From Desulfonema magnum (GTDB lineage: Bacteria > Desulfobacterota > Desulfobacteria > Desulfobacterales > 4be13), in the NCBI RefSeq assembly GCF_017377395.1, contig NZ_CP061800.1, positions 2,976,001 through 3,040,000 of the forward strand: DNA of 64,000 bases, read 5' to 3'. The notes beneath the pieces were generated by a model. The model saw nothing but the letters and a program-made list of their open reading frames with translations. It had not been told where the DNA came from and searched no databases. A program made the translations under genes and the position numbers. Positions 29,301 through 38,300 of the stretch are shown in pieces. Positions within the stretch are counted from its first letter, which is position 1. Each line of letters begins with the position of its first letter.

Positions 29301-32300
29301 ACATTGACTGTCGAGTTCGATACGGATGCCTTCTATGCGGGCCAAGATCAACTGGGGATAAGAGATTCATGGTACACAGACCCCGGTTCTATTAGTGCCG
29401 TTGCTGGCGGCGGCAATGTTGATTATGATGGGGTTACCTTTGGTACTTGGGGCCGGGACACTGCCGGGACTCTGACTGTAGAATTTACTGGCACGGGTGC
29501 TACGCCGGATGTTGTATCCGCACTCCTGCAACATATCACTTATGAAAATCTGCTTCTGACAACTGGTGCCACAGAGGGCGAGCGCACCATTCGTTTTAGT
29601 CTCTATGACGGCGATTATGTTGCGTATCCGGATCAGGGCACAAGCCTGTTCCATGATGTCACGGTCAATGTGACCACGGATCAGAATGATCCGCCTGTGA
29701 TTGGGGCCTTGCATGACCAATCCGTGACATTTACAGAAGAGTCCGGTCCGGTTATGCTTGCCGAAAATGTGGCTGCTGATGTGACGGATTTTGACAGCCT
29801 TGATTTTAAAGGCGGACATCTGAAGTTCGAGATCGTCGCTGATACGGATACTTCTGGTTATCAGAACACTGAAGACGTACTGGGAATCACAGATCAGGGA
29901 TCAACTGGCATCAATTATGACGAGGTGACGGGTGATGTTACTTATCAGGGTTCGTTAATTGGTACCAGTGTAGGCTTTAATGCTGGCACAGGCATATTGG
30001 ATATCACCCTGACCGAGTATGCAAATGAGACCACTGTGGCTGCGCTGATAAACGCCACATACTTCGACAATACAAATACAGCCGATCCGACTGAGGGCTT
30101 CCGTTCAGTGCGTTTCACCATGTCAGACGGAGATGGCGGCTTTGCTCCCACCGGCTCTGATTTCTTTGCAACTGTACCTACGGGAGCTGCGGATAGTTAT
30201 GTGATGAGTGTGTTCGTGAGTGGTGTGAATGATACGCCGGAAATCCATTGGATTGATGGAGATTACGTCAGCTTCAGCGAAGCTGGCACATCACCCGCTG
30301 AGGCCATACTATCAGGGAAACTACTGGATCAATGGGGAATTGCTTCCCTGACAGATCCCGATGATCCGGATGACTTTACTGGCGGTTGGCTCGATATTCA
30401 GGTCGGCGGTGATAATGCCGAGTCAGATGCGGATTGGCTGGGGTTTCAATCGAGTACGGGAGGCATTACTTTCGACACAGATATGGGAACGGGAACTGGA
30501 AGCTATTCAGCACAGACCGTTGCCTACGATGGTACTGTAATCGGAACAGTTGACTGGTCAACCTCATCGAGTACGTTGCATATAGATTTCAATACCTCAT
30601 CAAATACTGACCGTGTTTCAGAGTTGTTGCAAAGTATCATGTACGCCAACATAGACACTGCCGCACCCAAGCCAGGTGAGCGCACAGTTCGGTTCCAGTT
30701 CTATGATGGTGATGGTGATAACGGCACAAGCAACGCCGCCATTATGACGGTGAATGTAACCGGTGATAACGATGCGCCTGAGATCCACGACTGGAACACA
30801 GCGCTTCAGACCTTTACTGATTATACGGGCCTGGGGAACAGCGGGGTTTACCTTGAAAGCGACGGGTATCAGGTAAAACTCCAGAGCGGAGCTACAATTT
30901 CGGACGTTGACGTGAACATTGCTTCAGGCGGATGGGAACCGTTCAATGATTTTGACGGCGGCCTGCTGACCATTTCGATGACCGACAACTTTGTCGCTAC
31001 TGAAGATGTGCTGGGTATCTCCGAAGGTAACGGTATCACGCTCAGTGGTAACATCGTGATGTACAATGGCGAACAACTTGGTTACAGTTCGTTCAATAAT
31101 GGTGTTCTGACCATTGACATAAATAGCGACGATACGACGGTTTCAAATGAATCCGGAGTTTCAACTCTGTTGCGACAGATCACGTACAGCAATACGAACA
31201 CGAATAATCCCATGCCGGGTGAGCGTACCATCCGGTTTAACTTCCGGGACGGAGACGGCGGCACCACAGGATGGAACGCTTATGCTGGCTCTGACTTGAA
31301 ATCGGCTCAGATGACTGTGACGGTATCAGGTGTGAATGATGCGCCTGAGATTCATAATCTTGACAGCGATGTGGCGGTGTTTGCGGATGCCGCAACAGAT
31401 GTGCAGTTCGTGCTTGATACGGAAGGACACGCATCTGTAGAGGATGTTGACGGCTTTGATAAGAGCCGCCTCGGCGTTACCGGGGCTGTGCTGACCATTG
31501 ATATGGATTCAGATAGTACCGATACGGCTGAAGATTATCTGAGCTTCAGCACAGATACGGGAGACAATATTAGCTTCACTGGTGAGACGGGTACATGGGC
31601 GAGTCCCACTGGTTATATCACCCATTCCGATCTTGCTGGCGCAATCGCTTCATATAGCTGGGATGATCAGTCAGATATTTTGACCATAACTGTCACTAAT
31701 TCCAGTGCCACTGAGGATCAGGTTTCAGAAGTACTCCGGAGCATTACTTACGTTAATCAGGCTACGGACGGCATAACCGATGGTGATCGTACCATCCGAT
31801 TCAACCTGACCGATCCCGATGGAACGGATTTCGGCGGCAAGGATTCCAGCGGATGGAGTGTCATGACGCTGAACGTGGGCGGTGCCAACGATGCGCCTGT
31901 TATTAATCAGCTTAATGCTGATACCAACTTGGGGTATCTGGAAGATAGCACAAGCTTTGGTCTTCCTGTGCTGCTTGATGATGCCGCCACTACAGCTTAT
32001 GTGACCGATGCTGATATTGCTGACAACTCGAACTTTGACGGCGGACGTCTGGAAGTTCAAATTATTGGCGGAACAGACAGCTATTATGCAGACGAGGATA
32101 TACTGGCTATCTCAGACAAGGGAAGTATAACCTTTAGCGCTGGACATGTCTATTACGACAGCACTTCAGATGTAGGTACTGTGTCATGGAATGATGCAAA
32201 TGGTATGCTGACCATAGATTTCCTCGAAGATGCCAACACAACCACTGTATCAGCCCTGCTTGAGAGCATTGTCTATAATAACGAAGACTCTGAAGACCCC

Positions 32301-35300
32301 ACCAGCGGAGATCGTACAATCCGCTTTGCAATGTGGGACGGAGATGGCGGTTCGAGTGATTATGTAAGCGTAACTGTAGGTGTAACCGCTGTGAATGATG
32401 CACCTGAAATCTTCAGCCTTGCGGATAATGGCGTGATATTCAGAGAAGGAATGGACACCACTCTCGGCGTGGCCCTTGATGTCAGTTCCGATGCTACCGT
32501 GGAGGATGTTGACAGCGATTACTTCAGCAGCCTCAAGGTTGAGTTTACAGACACTGTTTATTCTGATCAGGATCACCTGAGCATACGCCATGAGGGCGCT
32601 GGAATTGAACAAGTCGGGTTTGTTGGCAGCAATGTCTCCTATGAAGGCGAGCTGATCGGAACAGTGGATCTTGCTGATATAGGTTCCACAGACCTTACGA
32701 TAACATTTAACCAAAATGCTGATGCAGAAGCTGTCTCCGCACTGATCCAGAATGTGATTTACTACAATGACAGCGACGGTCCGACTGTGGGAGAGCGTAG
32801 CATCCGCTTCACGCTGACGGATTACGGAGATGGAACAGAGGTGGCCGGTATTGATACGCTTCCTTCTGACGCTACAAGCTCAAGCTACTCGACCACAGTG
32901 ATAGTGGAAGATGTAAACGATCCGCCGGTGATCCATGATCTTGATGGTGATCTTGTCACTTTTAATGAAAGTGCCGGTGCTGGTGCTGCGACCTCGAACA
33001 AGGTAATTCTTGATGCAGGATCGAGCGACGTCAGCGTGACAGATGCTGACAGCACGGAATTTGACGGCGGCAAACTGACCGTTAAGATTCTTGGCGGCGA
33101 CTTAACTGAGGACGTGATAGGTTTCAGTGATAACTTTACCTTCACAGAAGTGACAGCTATTGGCACAGAGAATATCTACGGCACTGTGGGCGTTGATGCT
33201 GCTACACAGCTTGGATCATATACATGGAACCAGGCATCAGGTCTTTTGACCATAGACCTGAACTCAAATGCAACGCCGGATAATGTGGATGATCTGATTC
33301 ATGGAATCTCTTACTACAACAAAGACACCGTGGATCCCACAGCAGGTGAGCGCACAGTTCGCTTCCAGCTCTGGGATGGCGATCCTGTTGGACCAGGAGC
33401 TTCCAGCAACATTGCTGATGTGAAACTCACAGTAAATGCCACAAACGATGCGCCTGTGATCCAGGGCATTCACGGCGACAGTGTGATCTATGTTGAGGAA
33501 TCTGCGCCTGCGGTGCTTGACCAGGTCGGTTCCATGGGTTCAACCATCTTTGCACTGGGTTCTGTAACAGATGCTGACAGCGATGATTTTGACGGCGGCC
33601 GTCTCAAGGTACAGATTTCAGGCGGCGGAGAAGCCAAAGATGTCCTGGGCATCCGGGATGAGGGCTTTGCTGCCGGACAGATCGGTGTTCAGAATGGCTA
33701 CAACGTGCTTTACGAAGGTCTCCCCATCGGGACATTCACCTATGATGAAATGTCTGTCCTGGATGTGGAACTGAACGACAATGCTGATGCAGAAGCCGTA
33801 TCTGCTCTGGTTCAGAACATCACCTTTTCCAGCACCAACACTGCTGATCTGGACGAGGCACAGCGCACCATTCGGTTTGCATTGTGGGACAGCCAGGGTG
33901 ATTCCGTCACTGCTGCCAGCGAAATGACAGTGTTTGTGAAGCCTGTAAACGATGCGCCTGTCATCCAGAACATTGCGGGTGATGTGGTAACCTATTATGA
34001 GGCGGGTGACACCACCACAAAGAAAGAACTGGATATTGGTCAGAATGCTTTCGTGACAGATCCTGATGATGCTTCGGCGTTCAGCGTCTTCAATACGGCA
34101 TCGAGTCCCCATCTGTATGTTGAGATTATGAGCGGCTTTGGTGATAGTACTGCTGAAGACGTGCTGACTATGGCGGCCTTAGCAGGTGTTAGCTCTACTT
34201 ATGACGCTGCCGAACATCGTTTGGATATAACCTTTAGTGCGGAAGAAACCTATGCTGACGTAAACACGGTGCTTCAGAGTATCACCTACACGAACACCGA
34301 CTCGGTTAACCCCACCGAAGGCGACCGTCTCGTCCGCTTCTGGATGGATGACAACGACGGAACTGAACGTGGTGGTGTGGAATCCAGTGCCAACTACGAC
34401 ATGACTGTTACCGTCGTGGGTGTGAATGATGCGCCTGAACTGACCGGAACCGAAGAATCCACACTCTACTGGGAGAACAATTCCGCAGATCAGGTTATCC
34501 TCGGCACTGACTTTGCAGTGAAAGACGCTGACAGCATGAATTTCGACGGCGGCCGCCTCGAAGTTCAGATTTTGAATACCGGAGTTTTTGATAAAACTGA
34601 AGATGTCCTGAGCATTGCTGATCTCGGATATTCAGAAGCTGCATGGGCTGATGGTGACACCGCAGCAGGGAACATCACCTTTGTTGACAACAACAATGTG
34701 TTCTATGCCAATTCATCTAAGATCGGAGCGGTCACATATGACGCAAACATCGGCAAGCTGACCATTGAGCTGACCGAACATGCTAATACCACCACCGTGT
34801 CTGACCTGATGAAGAACATCACTTACGCGAACACGGATTCCGACAATCCCACACCGGGCGACCGTAAAATCCAGTTCACCCTGTTTGACGGAGACGGAAC
34901 CGCCAACGACGGCGCTGACAGTGCTTCTCTCGTGGCGACGGTGCAGGTGACTGCTGTGAACGACGCACCTGAGATATTCAACATTGACACCGACGTGGCA
35001 GCCTTTAAAGAAGGCGGCGGCGCAATCCTGCTTGACCAGGGTGAAGACGGCTGGGCCCGGGATGTGGATAATAATAACTTCAGCACCCTGGTTGTCAGCA
35101 TAACAGAGAATGTCGATACCAATGGTGACATGCTGAGTATTCGTCACGAGGGCAATCACTGGGATGAGATCGGATTTAACACAACCTCCGGTGTTGTATC
35201 ATACGGTACTGCCACAATTGGTACTGCGACTGGGTTTGATAGCACGCAACTGACTATAACCTTTAACGGAAATGAGAATAGCGATGCCGTGGCCACTCTG

Positions 35301-38300
35301 ATTCAGAATATCACCTTTAATAATGAAGATGATAATCTGAATACAGATGACCGCACAATCCAGTTTGCCCTGTCAGACTTTGAAACCACTGGTGTTGCTA
35401 ATATGAAGGTGACCGTGGAGGAAGTGAATGATGCACCGGAGATTAGCGGCCTCGGCGGGATAGTGGGTTATACCGAAGGCCAGGCTGCGCCGACGATTCT
35501 TGATGATAATGTAATCAGCATCACGGATGATGACAGTCTTAACTTTGAGGGCGGTCATCTCAAGGTGCAGATCACGAATCCTGACTCCGCTGAGGATCGG
35601 CTGTGGATTAATACGGCTGATGCGAATATCAGTATTGATGCCAGCAATAACGTATTCTTTAGCGGCTCACACATCGGAACAGCCCAATTTAATTCTGCAA
35701 GCGGTCTGTTGGATGTGACACTGACCCAGTATGCGGAAACGGCTGGCGTGAAAGAACTGATCGAAGCGGTGACGTATGAGAATACCAACACAGGTGATCC
35801 GGCTGATCACGACCGACTGGTAGCCTTTACGCTGGATGACGGAGACGGCGGCACAAGCACAGCACATTATGTGACTGTCCAAGTCACTCCTGTGAACGAT
35901 GCGCCTGCGGTCTATAACCTCATCGGCGATTCGGTGACTTATGTGGAAGGTGCGGATCCCGTTCTCATTGACCAGAACCAGGACGGCTATGCCATAGATG
36001 TTGACAACTCGAATTTTGCCGGTGGCTATCTGGCCTTTGATGTCCAGGGTGCAACAGATGAAGATATGCTCAGTATCCAGAATCAGGGCACAGCCGCAGG
36101 ACAGGTCAGCTTTACTGATCTTGGTAATAATAAGGGTGCTGTGTTCTACGAAGGTGAGCAGATTGGTACATCAGCCTTTGTCGTCGGAGGCGACGGTCCA
36201 AATCAAAACCGCCTGACCATCGGCCTGAATGCAAATGCTGATACTGAAGCTGTAAATGCGTTGATCAAGAGCGTCACTTATGAAAACCTGAACACGGTGA
36301 ACCCGACCGAAGGTGATCGGCAGATTGATTACATCCTCAGCGATGGTGAATCACAGGCATTTAAAGATAACGCCATGACCGTAACCGTCCAGGACGTAAA
36401 TGACGGTCCGGTGATCCATGATCTTGACGGCGACAAGCTGACTTACACCGAACAAGATGGTACCAAAGTACTGGATGCAGAGAACTACTACCTGAAGGGT
36501 GCTTCTGTGACAGATCCCGACTCTACGACCTTTAACGGCGGGCGTCTGTTTGTGGATATCACCGGTGACTATGATCAGGATGAAGATAAGCTGAGTATCG
36601 GAAACGTTAAGAATATCACCTTCAGTGGCACTTCTGGTGACATAGTGGCTTATAACAACAAGACTATCGGTACAGCCACATGGATTGATGATCTGGGACG
36701 CCTGAAGATCGAGTTCACCACAGACGATGCCAATACTGAGTCTGTGGGTGCGTTGCTTGAAGCGATCACCTATGAGAACACCGACACCATCAGCCCGACC
36801 GAGGGGGACCGCACCATCCGGTTTATGATGTGGGATGGTGAGGACAATCCTGATCCGGTATTCGGGGCTTCCAGCGATTACAATTATGTGACCGTGAGCG
36901 TGGAAGACGTGAACACCCCGCCGGTGATTAACAACATCCAGGGCGATTCCGTGACCTACAGCGAAGGCGGTGCAGCCGTATTGGTGGACCAGAACGCGAA
37001 CGCGTTTGTGACAGACCTGGATTCCCCGGACTTTGACGGCGGCAGGCTTGAAGTTCAGATCACAAATGGTCTGGCAGGTGAAGACATGCTGGGTGTCAAG
37101 GCCGAAGGTCAGCTTGCGGTTGAAGACGGCATCTTTGTGAACTACGCCGGAAATCTGATCGCAACCATGAACTTTGACGCAGACAGCACCACGCTGGGTT
37201 TTGATCTGAGAGCCGATGCTGATACGATTGGCGTATCCGCGCTGATTCAGAGTATCACTTACACCAACAGAAGCGAGGATGACCCCACGGCTGGAAACAG
37301 GACCGTTGAGTTCACCTTGTGGGACGGAGATGAAAGACCAAACGCCAGCACTCCGGTTCAGATGACCGTGGGCGTTGTGGCTGTGAATGACGCACCTGAA
37401 ATCCATAATATTGAGGGTGATCAGCTCATCTACACCGAGGGCGACAAAGTCAAGATACTGGATCAGGGGACGCTTGCCACTGTGTCTGATCCTGACACTC
37501 CAATATTTAATACCGGAACACTGGAAGTTCAGATCGTAAGCGGCTTTAATCCTGATGATTCCAATGAGGATAAGCTGGGCATCCGGAGCGATGGTGACGG
37601 ACTCGGACAGATCAGCGTTGATGGTAATGATATCAAGTACGGCGGCACTGAAATCGGTAAGGTTACGAGTTCCGACACCCACAAACTGGTCATTACCCTG
37701 GACGATGATGCAAATCATGGTGCAGTGGCTGCGTTGATCCAGAACATCACTTATGAGAACACGGATACGAACAGTCCTTATGAGGGCGAGCGTGCCATTC
37801 AGTTCAAGTTGTCTGACGGTGATGTGAACCCGGCAACCAGCGACGCTTACACCATGACCGTGACAGTAAATGGTGTGAACGATGCGCCGGTGATTGACAC
37901 GACGACTCTTGGTGGTGAGCGTACCACATTCTATGAAGCCAATGGCGACGTTGACGACGCGGTGATCCTGGATACTGATGAAAACGCCAGTGTCACAGAT
38001 CCTGACGGCGGTGAGGACTTCAAGAACGGCAAGCTCACGGTTCAGATTGGCGAAGGCTATGATCCTGATGAAGACATCCTCAGTGTTCGTAACGAGGGGA
38101 ATGGGTTCCATCAGATCGGATTTGATGTTGCCAACAACGTGTTCTTTGAAGGAGAGCAGATTGGTAAGGCCGAGTTTATTGAAAGTTCCGGCCTGTTGGA
38201 AATCAGCCTGAACGACAATGCAAAGATAGACAATGTGGCGGTGTCCTCGCTGATTCAGAATATCAGGTACAACAACATGGACACGGACAATCCCACCGAA